Assembly: GCF_937889215.1 (NCBI RefSeq)
Contig: NZ_CALBEX010000419.1
Span: 1 to 9,214, forward strand
Reading direction: 5' to 3'
From: an uncultured Limnohabitans sp.
GTDB lineage: Bacteria > Pseudomonadota > Gammaproteobacteria > Burkholderiales > Burkholderiaceae_C
Length of the DNA: 9,214 bases
Shown here: positions 1-5,853 of the stretch, piece by piece
How the letters are laid out: each line of letters opens with the position of its first letter
How positions within the stretch are numbered: position 1 is the stretch's first letter
The notes under the pieces: model-generated
Databases searched by the model: none
What the model was told of the DNA's origin: nothing
Seen by the model: the letters and a program-made list of their open reading frames with translations, nothing else
Program-made: the position numbers and the translations under genes

Positions 1-645
1 GCGCTTTACACCGACGAGTCGCGCAGTCAAGTTGCCATGACCTGGCGCGGCCTGCGTCAGCAGACTGAAAAGCAACGCATTGAAGGCGTGATGCGCCCCA
101 GCCGCTGCCTGGCGGACTTTGTCGCCCCGCATGGCGTGGTGGCAGACCATGTCGGTGTGTTCGCTGTCACCGCGGGCATTGGTGCTGACAAACGCGCCGA
201 GGCTTTTGAGGCCGCGCATGACGACTACAGCGCCATCATGCTCAAGTCTCTGGCTGACCGTTTGGCTGAAGCGCTGGCCGAGTGTTTGCACCAAAAAGTG
301 CGCACCGACTTGTGGGGTTACGCCGCAGGCGAGGCGCTCAGCCACCCAGAGTTGATCGCCGAAAAATACCAGGGCATCCGCCCTGCGCCTGGCTACCCTG
401 CCTGCCCCGACCACAGCGCCAAACAAGCCATGTTTGACTTGCTGCAGTGCCAGGACATTGGCATGGGCCTGACCGAGAGCTTGGCCATGACGCCTGCGGC
501 CAGCGTGAGTGGTTTTTACATCGCTCACCCCGAAGCGCAGTATTTCAGCGTCGGCAAAGTGGGCGACGACCAAGTGAAAGATCTGGCCCAGCGCAGCGGT
601 GTGCAGGTCAAAGACCTGCAGCGCTTGCTCGCGCCCAACCTCTGA
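1..645 (+). CDS. metH: Methionine synthase, cobalamin-dependent, C-terminal part (partial at 5' end)
   Basis: The frame is open from base 1 and ends in TGA at 643-645, giving the last 214 residues of MetH. MetH transfers a methyl group from methyltetrahydrofolate to homocysteine through cobalamin, in the cytoplasm. The part present is the C-terminal activation domain, which binds S-adenosylmethionine and allows reductive remethylation of oxidised cobalamin. Visible hallmarks are TDESR near the left edge, RPSRCLADFVAP, FAVTAG, and the SAM-binding stretch RPAPGYPACPDH at about residues 127-138 of this fragment (nt 379-414), with the Arg and Tyr known to contact SAM in E. coli MetH. The catalytic homocysteine, folate and cobalamin domains lie outside the window. 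In many Burkholderiales MetH is split into two proteins, so the full gene may encode only the second half; this cannot be decided here. The C-terminus looks intact. Confidence 0.96.
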   Translation, partial: ALYTDESRSQVAMTWRGLRQQTEKQRIEGVMRPSRCLADFVAPHGVVADHVGVFAVTAGIGADKRAEAFEAAHDDYSAIMLKSLADRLAEALAECLHQKVRTDLWGYAAGEALSHPELIAEKYQGIRPAPGYPACPDHSAKQAMFDLLQCQDIGMGLTESLAMTPAASVSGFYIAHPEAQYFSVGKVGDDQVKDLAQRSGVQVKDLQRLLAPNL

Positions 646-668
646 CGTCGGCTCTGAGGCCGTGTGCC

Positions 669-688
669 AGGGCGCAGGCCGCAGCCCT
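669..688 (+). terminator. Possible stem-loop after metH
   Basis: AGGGCGC and GCAGCCCT can pair as a 7-bp GC-rich stem with one bulged A around an AGGCC loop, 24 nt after the metH stop. No run of T follows, so it is not a canonical intrinsic terminator. It may be a Rho-assisted 3' end, or it may be chance in GC-rich DNA. Confidence 0.25.
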
Positions 689-781
689 AGCCAATGCGTG
701 GTTTGTTGACCCACACGCATGTGCGTACACGTACTCATGGTGTAAGCTTTTCGTTTGTCACACAGCTTGGAGAATTTGACC

Positions 782-1387
782 ATGAACCGATTCGCGATCC
801 GCGCCAGCGCCTGGATGGCCACAGCGGCCTTGGCGCTCAGCCTGACAGGCTGCGGCTACAACGATTTCCAGCGCCTGGATGAGCAGACGACATCCGCGTG
901 GTCCGAGGTGCTCAACCAATACCAACGCCGTGCCGATCTGGTGCCCAACATCGTGGCCACCGTCAAAGGCGAGGCCAATTTCGAGCAAGAAACCCTCACC
1001 CAAGTGATCGAGGCCCGAGCCAAAGCCACCAGTTTCCAGATCACCCCCGAGGTGCTGACCAACCCCCAGGCGCTGCAACAATTTCAGGCCATGCAAGGAG
1101 AATTGTCCAGCGCCCTGTCCCGCCTGATGGTGGTGTCCGAGCAATACCCCAACCTCAAAGCCAACCAGGGCTTTGCCGATTTGCGCGTGCAGCTCGAAGG
1201 CACCGAAAACCGCGTCACCGTGGCGCGCAACCGCTACATCGCTGCCGTGAAAGACTACAACGTGTTGGCCCGCAGCTTTCCTAGCAACCTGACCGCCAAG
1301 GTGTTTGGCTACGCGCCCAAGGCCAATTTCACGGTGGCCAATGAAGCGGCGCTCAGTGCGCCACCCAAAGTGGATTTCGGCAAGTGA
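782..1387 (+). CDS. lemA: LemA family lipoprotein
   Basis: A 201-residue LemA family protein. The ATG at 782 is chosen because GGAGAA at 769-774 lies 7 nt before it and because it gives a clean lipoprotein signal peptide: a basic start, a hydrophobic stretch (residues 11-21) and the lipobox LTGC with the acylated Cys at residue 24. An upstream in-frame TTG at 755 lacks these supports. The mature part has the LemA core: a helix with NQYQRRADLVPNIVATVKG, an ARAKA stretch, LSRLMVVSEQYPNLKAN, and LEGTENRVTVARNRY then AVKDYN near the C-terminus. LemA proteins are helical, membrane-anchored envelope proteins with no established biochemical function, often encoded next to TPM-domain proteins, as here. 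Its stop codon overlaps the GTG start of the next gene, so the two are probably translationally coupled. It looks full length. Confidence 0.93.
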   Translation: MNRFAIRASAWMATAALALSLTGCGYNDFQRLDEQTTSAWSEVLNQYQRRADLVPNIVATVKGEANFEQETLTQVIEARAKATSFQITPEVLTNPQALQQFQAMQGELSSALSRLMVVSEQYPNLKANQGFADLRVQLEGTENRVTVARNRYIAAVKDYNVLARSFPSNLTAKVFGYAPKANFTVANEAALSAPPKVDFGK

Positions 1388-2346
1388 CGCAGGCGCACAT
1401 GCGCCAGCAAGCGGCCTGGCCTGCTTGGTCCCGGACTTGGGCCATGTTGTCGCTGTGCGTGGCGCTTGGGGCCGCAGCCTTGTCGCCTGCATGGGCGCAA
1501 GCCTTGCTGCCCGTCCCCGCCCTCACTGCGCGGGTGATGGACCAAACCGGCACCTTGGCTGCCGCTGATGTGGCCGCACTTGAGCAGCAGCTGCTGGCCT
1601 TTGAGCAGCAGCGCGGCACACAAATCGTGGTCTTGCTGGTGCCCAGCACAGCACCTGAAGACATTGCCGATTTCACCCAACGACTGGGTGACAACTGGAA
1701 GATTGGTCGCCAGGAGGTCGGCGACGGCCTGTTGCTGGTGGTGGCCCTGAATGACCGGCGCTTGCGCATTGCGCCAGCCAAAGCGCTCGAAGGCGCGGTG
1801 CCCGACTTGGCCGCCAAGCGCATCATCGATCAAGTGATCACGCCCGCGTTTCGTCAGGGCGATGTGGCCGGTGGTCTGCGTGCAGGCTTGGCGCATTTGC
1901 AAGCCCGCATTGAAGGCGAGGCTTTGCCCCTGCCTGCAGCAAGCACGCAGCGTGTCGACACGGGTGGCGTGGATTGGCTGGACCTGACCGTTCTCTTGCT
2001 CGTTGCCGTGCCCTTGGTGGCCAGCGTGCTGCGCAGCATCTTGGGCAACCGGCTGGGGTCCATGGCTGCAGCTGGGGCAGCCGGTTTTTTGGCCTGGAAC
2101 ATGACCGGCTTGTTGTGGTTGGCGGGGCTGGCGGGCATGGCCGGCTTGATGACCGCACTGTTCATGCAGGCTTTGTCCAGCGCGTCGGTCAGCCGCAGTC
2201 GACATCGAGGCGGGGCCGGCAACACCGCCGGTTCGGGTGGTTGGGGCCGGGGATCGCATGGTGGCTGGGGTGGCTCGGGCGGCGGTGGTTTCTCGTCGGG
2301 CGGTGGCGGTAATTTTGGGGGCGGCGGCGCCTCCGGGAGCTGGTGA
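1384..2346 (+). CDS. TPM domain-containing secreted/membrane protein (YgcG-like)
   Basis: A 320-residue protein of the TPM (TLP18.3/Psb32/MOLO-1) family, resembling bacterial YgcG. A GTG at 1384 overlaps the lemA stop (GTGA); an in-frame ATG at 1399 is an alternative, and neither has a strong ribosome site. Layout from the GTG: signal peptide to about residue 38 (cleavage after AWA), TPM domain at about 47-172 starting with VMDQTGTL and including IGRQEVGDGLLLVVA and DRRLRI, hydrophobic membrane segments at about 201-217 and 228-262, then a Gly/Ser-rich tail (276-320) ending GGGGASGSW. This tail is typical of the family and of unknown use. Oddity: where the family usually has a GYGLEG-like motif, this protein has AKALEG. 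Phosphatase activity is reported for a plant TPM protein; no activity can be assigned here. It probably works at the envelope with LemA and the next gene product. Confidence 0.9.
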   Translation: MTQAHMRQQAAWPAWSRTWAMLSLCVALGAAALSPAWAQALLPVPALTARVMDQTGTLAAADVAALEQQLLAFEQQRGTQIVVLLVPSTAPEDIADFTQRLGDNWKIGRQEVGDGLLLVVALNDRRLRIAPAKALEGAVPDLAAKRIIDQVITPAFRQGDVAGGLRAGLAHLQARIEGEALPLPAASTQRVDTGGVDWLDLTVLLLVAVPLVASVLRSILGNRLGSMAAAGAAGFLAWNMTGLLWLAGLAGMAGLMTALFMQALSSASVSRSRHRGGAGNTAGSGGWGRGSHGGWGGSGGGGFSSGGGGNFGGGGASGSW

Positions 2347-2894
2347 TGCAAGCACAAGAAGCAATCGGACGCCGATGGCTGCGTTGGTGGCGTCACCGCT
2401 GGACGCCTGAGCGTGCTGCCGAACACGCCGTGCCGCCCGCCATGGCCAGGCGGCTGCAGGCGCGTGTGATGGCCAGCGAGGCGCGCCACACAGGCCAAGT
2501 GGTGTTGTGCATCGAAGGGGCACTGCCCAACAGCTACTTGTTTCGTGCTGTGCGCGTGGCCCCAGTGGAGGCGGTGGTGCGCGAACGCGCCTTGGCCTGG
2601 TTCGGCAAACTGCGTGTGTGGGACACCGAGCACAACAACGGCGTGCTGATCTACTTGCAGCTGGCTGAGCGCAGGGTAGAGATCGTCGCCGACCGGGGCA
2701 TCAACCGCCATGTGCCAGATGGCCATTGGCAAAACGTGGTGCGGCAATTGGGCACGCAACTGCGTCAGTCTGATTTTGAAAATGGCCTGACCCAGGCCCT
2801 CGAAGAGGTCTCGGCACTGCTGGTCCAGCACTGCCCGCTCCCAGTGGGGCAAGCGCCTTCCAACGAACTGTGCGACCGGGTGGTGTGGGCATGA
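2346..2894 (+). CDS. Second TPM domain protein, no signal peptide
   Basis: A 182-residue protein whose ATG at 2346 overlaps the preceding stop by one base (TGATG); a GTG directly before it is also in frame. It starts with a basic, Trp/Arg-rich segment (RRWLRWWRHRW) rather than a signal peptide, and no membrane span is evident, so it is probably cytoplasmic or attached to the inner membrane by its basic N-terminus. The central TPM-like part is recognised from ERALAWFGKLRVWDTEHNNG, the short strand VLIYLQLAERRVEIVADRGI and a helical C-terminal part with FENGLTQALEEV. It is the third gene of a lemA-TPM-TPM cassette that recurs in betaproteobacteria. Molecular function is unknown. The ORF is intact, and the family call rests on motif resemblance only. 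Confidence 0.85.
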   Translation: MQAQEAIGRRWLRWWRHRWTPERAAEHAVPPAMARRLQARVMASEARHTGQVVLCIEGALPNSYLFRAVRVAPVEAVVRERALAWFGKLRVWDTEHNNGVLIYLQLAERRVEIVADRGINRHVPDGHWQNVVRQLGTQLRQSDFENGLTQALEEVSALLVQHCPLPVGQAPSNELCDRVVWA

Positions 2895-2984
2895 CGCAAT
2901 CACACGCCCTTGACCATCATCCATCAGCCGACAATGCGCCAGGCCATACTCGGCCATCGCGCAGCGCCCCTTAAGGCCCAAGCC

Positions 2985-4055
2985 ATGCACACTTTCTGGA
3001 CGGCCTGTGGCCACCAACACCTGACCCTCAATGCACGCGGCTGGCTCAGCGCGAGCCCCGACTATTGGCGCTTGTGGCTGCAGCGCCCCGAGCTGGCGTT
3101 GGTGCCCGAATCGTGCAAGGCCGAAAAGCGTTTGCATGCCGCCCTGACCAAGATGCCCAACATGCAGGTCACCCCTGCAGACTACAAACATTTCAAGGAC
3201 GACGATGTCCGTGAAAATTACAAACTGTTTCTGCGCTTTCGCGATGAAGTGGAAAGCGCAGGCTCACTCGAAGCGGCCTACATGGGCTGGATCCAGAGCG
3301 GCAACATCCAGCTGCCGCCCCTGTTCATCGACTTGGTGGTGCAAGCCATCGTATGCAATGTTCTGGCCGATGTTCAGGACGCTTGGGTGTGGCGCGCTGC
3401 AGAGCTGCTGTTTCGCCGCCAACGCATTACGGTACGCGATGGCCGTGTGCTTTCAGGTGACAGCGACACGCTCGACACCCTGCAAGCCACCGGCGGTTTG
3501 GGTGAGATGGGCCGCTTGCTGATGGAAGGCGGCGCGCCGCTCAAGGCCGTCGATGTGAAGGTGCTGCACAAAGACAACGAAGAGCGCTACCTCGCGCAAC
3601 GCGAAGGCTTGGGGCGCTACGCCTTCTTGCTCGACATGACGCACGAAATCCAGAACGAGTTGCCCCACGGCTTGATCCTGAAAATGGTCAATGCCCGCTC
3701 CGGCCTGAAAGCGCTGGCGGGCGTGCTGGCGCTGTGGGTGCAGCACTTTTTGGGCGTTTCTGTGCACATTGAGCCCGTGCAAAAAGTGGACGATCCTGCT
3801 TGGCGTTGGCATGTAGGCTTGGACGCCACGGCCACCGCTTTGCTCAATGATTTGTACCAAGGCACCGAGCTGTCAGCCCAGCGGCAACAACAACTCATCA
3901 GCCTGTTCAAGCTGCGCTTTGAAGACCCGCTTGACATGCGCACCGACGTGCAGGGCAAGCCGGTTTATCTGGGCCTGGCGATGAACGAGCAAGGTTTGCT
4001 CAAACTCAAGCCACAAAACCTGTTGTTGAATTTGCCTCTGGCGGGTGTGGTTTGA
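2985..4055 (+). CDS. DUF6352 family protein of unknown function
   Basis: A 356-residue soluble protein with no signal peptide or membrane segment. I choose ATG 2985 because AAGG (2973-2976) lies 8 nt before it and because the protein then starts with FWTACG, which I recall as the conserved start of DUF6352 proteins of betaproteobacteria. Earlier in-frame starts (TTG 2910, ATG 2934) would add a poorly conserved leader. Visible features are GWLSASPDYWRLWLQRPELALVPESC near the N-terminus, which matches the same family pattern, an acidic and aromatic region around YKHFKDDDVRENYKLF, and AWVWRAAELLFRRQRI in the middle. No catalytic motif is recognisable. It follows the TPM gene by 90 nt on the same strand, so it could be cotranscribed, and it converges on nrsF with only 20 nt between stops. 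The family name is from memory and moderately sure; the coding call is sure. Confidence 0.8.
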   Translation: MHTFWTACGHQHLTLNARGWLSASPDYWRLWLQRPELALVPESCKAEKRLHAALTKMPNMQVTPADYKHFKDDDVRENYKLFLRFRDEVESAGSLEAAYMGWIQSGNIQLPPLFIDLVVQAIVCNVLADVQDAWVWRAAELLFRRQRITVRDGRVLSGDSDTLDTLQATGGLGEMGRLLMEGGAPLKAVDVKVLHKDNEERYLAQREGLGRYAFLLDMTHEIQNELPHGLILKMVNARSGLKALAGVLALWVQHFLGVSVHIEPVQKVDDPAWRWHVGLDATATALLNDLYQGTELSAQRQQQLISLFKLRFEDPLDMRTDVQGKPVYLGLAMNEQGLLKLKPQNLLLNLPLAGVV

Positions 4056-4075
4056 AAGAGCGTCGAGCAGCCTTT

Positions 4076-4714
4076 TTACCAGCGCAGCCAACGCGCGCCC
4101 AACACCGCACCCAAAGCAGAAACCAAGGCGATACCGCCCTCGTACCAGAGGGCAAAAAACGTCAAACTCGTTTCTGGGCAATGCAATGAATAAATGCTGG
4201 CCGCCAAGCTGCCTGCCAGCATGCCTGCCACCGCGCCCGTCAGGGCTGGACGCGTAGGGGCCAGCTGCCGCAAGGCCCACAGCAAAGCACCGAGGACGGG
4301 CAAAGACAAGGCCACGATGCTGGCCGAGCAGACCTCCCAGGTACCACCCATCCACTGGCCAGAGCGCCCTGCTGAATCGGTTTGAAGCAGTTGCAGCATG
4401 CCCAGGCTGAGCATGGCCATTAGCGCCAAGCCGATGCCCGACACGGTATGACCGGGCCCCACACCCGGACGGGCCAGACGAAACAAGCCATACAAGCTGA
4501 AACCCATCAAGGCCGTGAGCCACAGCATCTTGGTGATGAAGGCCGGGTGCACCGCCATTTGGTCCATCTGCGGGTTCAGGCCAAACACGGCCAACAACAG
4601 CAAGCCACAGACCGCTGCACCAAGCACCAATTGACGCAGCAGTTGTTGGCGCACAGGTTTTTGTGGCTGCAGCGTGTCGCTGGCCAGCAAGGCAATCAGG
4701 TCGTTCGTTTTCAT
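4076..4714 (-). CDS. nrsF: NrsF/DUF1109 family membrane anti-sigma factor
   Basis: A 212-residue polytopic inner-membrane protein. ATG at 4714 overlaps the sigma factor stop (ATGA) and is preceded by GGGGAG at good spacing; an ATG five codons upstream is possible but less well placed. A short cytoplasmic N-terminus (MKTNDLIALLASDTL) is followed by about six hydrophobic segments beginning near residues 29-46, 62-80, 92-110, 129-149, 157-175 and 187-205. The family (NrsF, DUF1109) holds an ECF16-type sigma factor at the membrane until stress is sensed. In Caulobacter two conserved cysteines are needed for the response to heavy metals; here Cys129 (WEVCS) and Cys179 (LHCPETS) occupy equivalent places, with an extra Cys36 in the first segment. 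Position directly after an ECF sigma gene supports the call. The inducing signal here is inferred, not shown. Confidence 0.93.
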   Translation of the reverse strand: MKTNDLIALLASDTLQPQKPVRQQLLRQLVLGAAVCGLLLLAVFGLNPQMDQMAVHPAFITKMLWLTALMGFSLYGLFRLARPGVGPGHTVSGIGLALMAMLSLGMLQLLQTDSAGRSGQWMGGTWEVCSASIVALSLPVLGALLWALRQLAPTRPALTGAVAGMLAGSLAASIYSLHCPETSLTFFALWYEGGIALVSALGAVLGARWLRW

Positions 4715-5271
4715 GCTTTGGCTCCCCATTTGGCCATCAAGGTTTTCAGGCCCCGGTGGATGTTGACTTTGACCGAGGCTTCACTTTGCCCAGTGCGTTC
4801 GGCGGTTTCGGTGATCGACAAACCCATCAAGCGCGTGTGTTCGATGGCCTCGCGTTGGCGCAGCGGCAAATCGGCCAACACAACCTCCAGGTCTTTGTGC
4901 GCATCGCTGGCCTCTTCATCGCTGTCCACTGACAAGGTTTCGGACCAGTCGTCGATGTCGTCATGCAGACCCTCGCGTCGGCCGTGGGCGCGCAGATGGT
5001 CCACCCATTTGTAGCGCGCAACCGCATACATCCAGGCCGTCAAGGGCTGGTCAATTTGGTAGGTGTGGCGCTTTTGATGGATCGCCATTAGGGTTTCTTG
5101 CACAAGGTCCTCGACATCGCTGAGTTGTGATTGCATTCGCTTTTGCAGAAAGCGCCGCACATGGCCACTCATGAGGCCGAGGGCACGTTGGTAACTGGCG
5201 TGATCGCCTTGCAGGGATTGCATCCATGCGGCGTGCAGTTCGGCTTCTTGGGTTTGCAGGCTTTCGCTCAA
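4711..5271 (-). CDS. sigF: ECF RNA polymerase sigma factor (SigF/ECF16-like)
   Basis: A protein of up to 186 residues with the two ECF domains. Sigma region 2 spans about residues 27-97, with SDVEDLVQETLMAIH for core binding and the TAWMYAVARYKWVDHLR segment for -10 recognition; region 4 spans about 127-180 with the helix-turn-helix LSITETAERTGQSEASVKVN. An acidic linker (DDIDDWSETLSVDSDEE) separates them. It directs RNA polymerase to stress promoters and is held inactive by the anti-sigma factor encoded next, with a 4-nt overlap. The start is uncertain: 5271 is a TTG with GGA 9 nt upstream; the first in-frame ATG is at 5223 (170 residues, both domains intact) but has a poor ribosome site. 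A promoter-like site matching this sigma class lies just upstream and would start transcripts about at the TTG. The symbol follows the Caulobacter homologue. Confidence 0.93.
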   Translation of the reverse strand: MSESLQTQEAELHAAWMQSLQGDHASYQRALGLMSGHVRRFLQKRMQSQLSDVEDLVQETLMAIHQKRHTYQIDQPLTAWMYAVARYKWVDHLRAHGRREGLHDDIDDWSETLSVDSDEEASDAHKDLEVVLADLPLRQREAIEHTRLMGLSITETAERTGQSEASVKVNIHRGLKTLMAKWGAKA

Positions 5272-5276
5272 GTCAG

Positions 5277-5303
5277 TTCGTCCAAAGGGGTGAAAAAGTT
5301 ACA
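5277..5303 (-). promoter_or_regulatory. Candidate ECF promoter for the sigma factor/nrsF operon
   Basis: On the minus strand TGTAAC (5303-5298) is followed by exactly 17 nt and then CGAA (5280-5277). This resembles the GTAAC / CGAA boxes known for SigF-type ECF promoters and is repeated exactly at 8063-8089. It implies autoregulation of the sigma factor. Transcription would begin near 5271-5269, at the annotated TTG, which bears on the choice of start codon. Confidence 0.65.
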
Positions 5304-5335
5304 GATACAAAAGGAAACAAATGGCATGCATTTTC

Positions 5336-5362
5336 CGTAACTTTTGAATCTTCCGGAGCGGA
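5336..5362 (+). promoter_or_regulatory. Candidate ECF promoter for the hvfABCD operon
   Basis: CGTAAC (5336-5341), 17 nt, then CGGA (5359-5362). The -35 part with its flank, GTAACTTTT, is the same as in the divergent minus-strand site, forming a 9-bp inverted repeat AAAAGTTAC / GTAACTTTT (5294-5302 and 5337-5345). The -10 box differs by one base from the other two sites (CGGA against CGAA), so it may be weaker. A transcript would begin near 5369 and leave an untranslated leader of about 80 nt before hvfA. Confidence 0.55.
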
Positions 5363-5447
5363 TTACACCATGACAGCGATGAACAAGTGCCACACGGTAC
5401 AGCTCAAAGCGGTCATCAACCCCACCTCAAACTTTCAGGAGCATTTC

Positions 5448-5750
5448 ATGAACAAACAACACCTCATCACCATCGCTTTGGGTTCTGCCTTTGCCGCAGC
5501 CACCTTGCTGCCCGCACACGCTGCTGGCAACCCCTTTGCCGCCAAGACCCTGGACGCTGGCTACCAAGTGGCCCAAGCCGATACCAAGGCCAAGGACGGC
5601 AAGTGTGGTGAAGGCAAATGTGGCGCTGACAAGAAGACCACCAAGGCCAAGGATGGTAAGTGCGGCGAAGGCAAGTGCGGTGCTGACAAGAGCAAAGCCA
5701 AAGACGGCAAGTGCGGTGAAGGCAAGTGCGGCGGTGACAAGAAGAAGTAA
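5448..5750 (+). CDS. hvfA: HvfA-type RiPP metallophore precursor with three DGKCG-EGKCG repeats
   Basis: A 100-residue secreted precursor peptide. ATG 5448 has a strong AGGAG (5437-5441) 6 nt upstream and opens a classical signal peptide (residues 1-25, hydrophobic core then PAHA, cleavage near 25/26); in-frame ATGs at 5370 and 5379 would bury this signal. Next comes a linker NPFAAKTLDAGYQVAQAD typical of the family, then three copies of KAKDGKCGEGKCGADK at residues 47-62, 66-81 and 83-98 with small changes. Six cysteines (53, 58, 72, 77, 89, 94) are the only ones in the protein. In HvfA relatives Cys in EGKCG is converted by the DUF692/DUF2063 enzyme pair into an oxazolone/thioamide group that binds copper. 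The following genes are that pair plus DoxX, so the role is inferred with good support: a periplasmic or exported copper-binding, stress-protective peptide. Which of the six cysteines are modified is not visible. Confidence 0.93.
   Translation: MNKQHLITIALGSAFAAATLLPAHAAGNPFAAKTLDAGYQVAQADTKAKDGKCGEGKCGADKKTTKAKDGKCGEGKCGADKSKAKDGKCGEGKCGGDKKK
5586..5741 (+). repeat. Three in-frame repeats encoding the Cys-rich core
   Basis: Three 48-bp units at 5586-5633, 5643-5690 and 5694-5741 encode KAKDGKCGEGKCGADK-like peptides (TKAKD in the first, GGDK at the end of the last). They are separated by 9 and 3 bp. Copies differ mainly at third codon positions (for example TGT against TGC), so the repeat has been kept by selection on the protein and is not a very recent DNA duplication. 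Confidence 0.9.
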
Positions 5751-5781
5751 GCCAGCAAGTCAGTCGGAGGGAGTTCAGTTT

Positions 5782-5814
5782 CTTGGTCTGCACACCCATC
5801 GGGGGTGCGCCAAG
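5782..5814 (+). promoter_or_regulatory. Stem-loop between hvfA and hvfB
   Basis: CTTGG pairs with CCAAG (5782-5786 and 5810-5814), and inside this GCACACCC (5790-5797) pairs with GGGGGTGC (5801-5808) around ATC with one A-G mismatch. No T run follows. Placed 31 nt after the precursor stop and 39 nt before hvfB, it could act as a partial terminator or as an mRNA 3'-end stabiliser, giving more precursor than enzyme. The function is inferred. Confidence 0.5.
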
Positions 5815-5853
5815 GGCTGACTGCCCTGCTTCCACCCCCCCCTTTCGAGCACC

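Noticed and set aside
706..737. Housekeeping promoter before lemA (TTGACC at 706-711)
   Set aside because: A -35-like box is present but no convincing -10 box lies 16-18 nt downstream, so I do not annotate it.
741..767. TGTAAG before lemA as a fourth ECF promoter
   Set aside because: The -35 box has a mismatch and the position 17 nt later reads AGCT, not CGAA.
1309..3191. Long open frames on the minus strand opposite the lemA/TPM genes
   Set aside because: GC-rich coding sequence produces long antisense open frames. These proteins are His/Gln/Pro-rich without recognisable domains, while the plus strand carries clear LemA and TPM motifs.
5586..5741. Regular direct repeats suggestive of a CRISPR array
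   Set aside because: The units are in frame, encode conserved DGKCG-EGKCG peptides, vary at third codon positions and have only 3-9 bp between them, so they are coding repeats.
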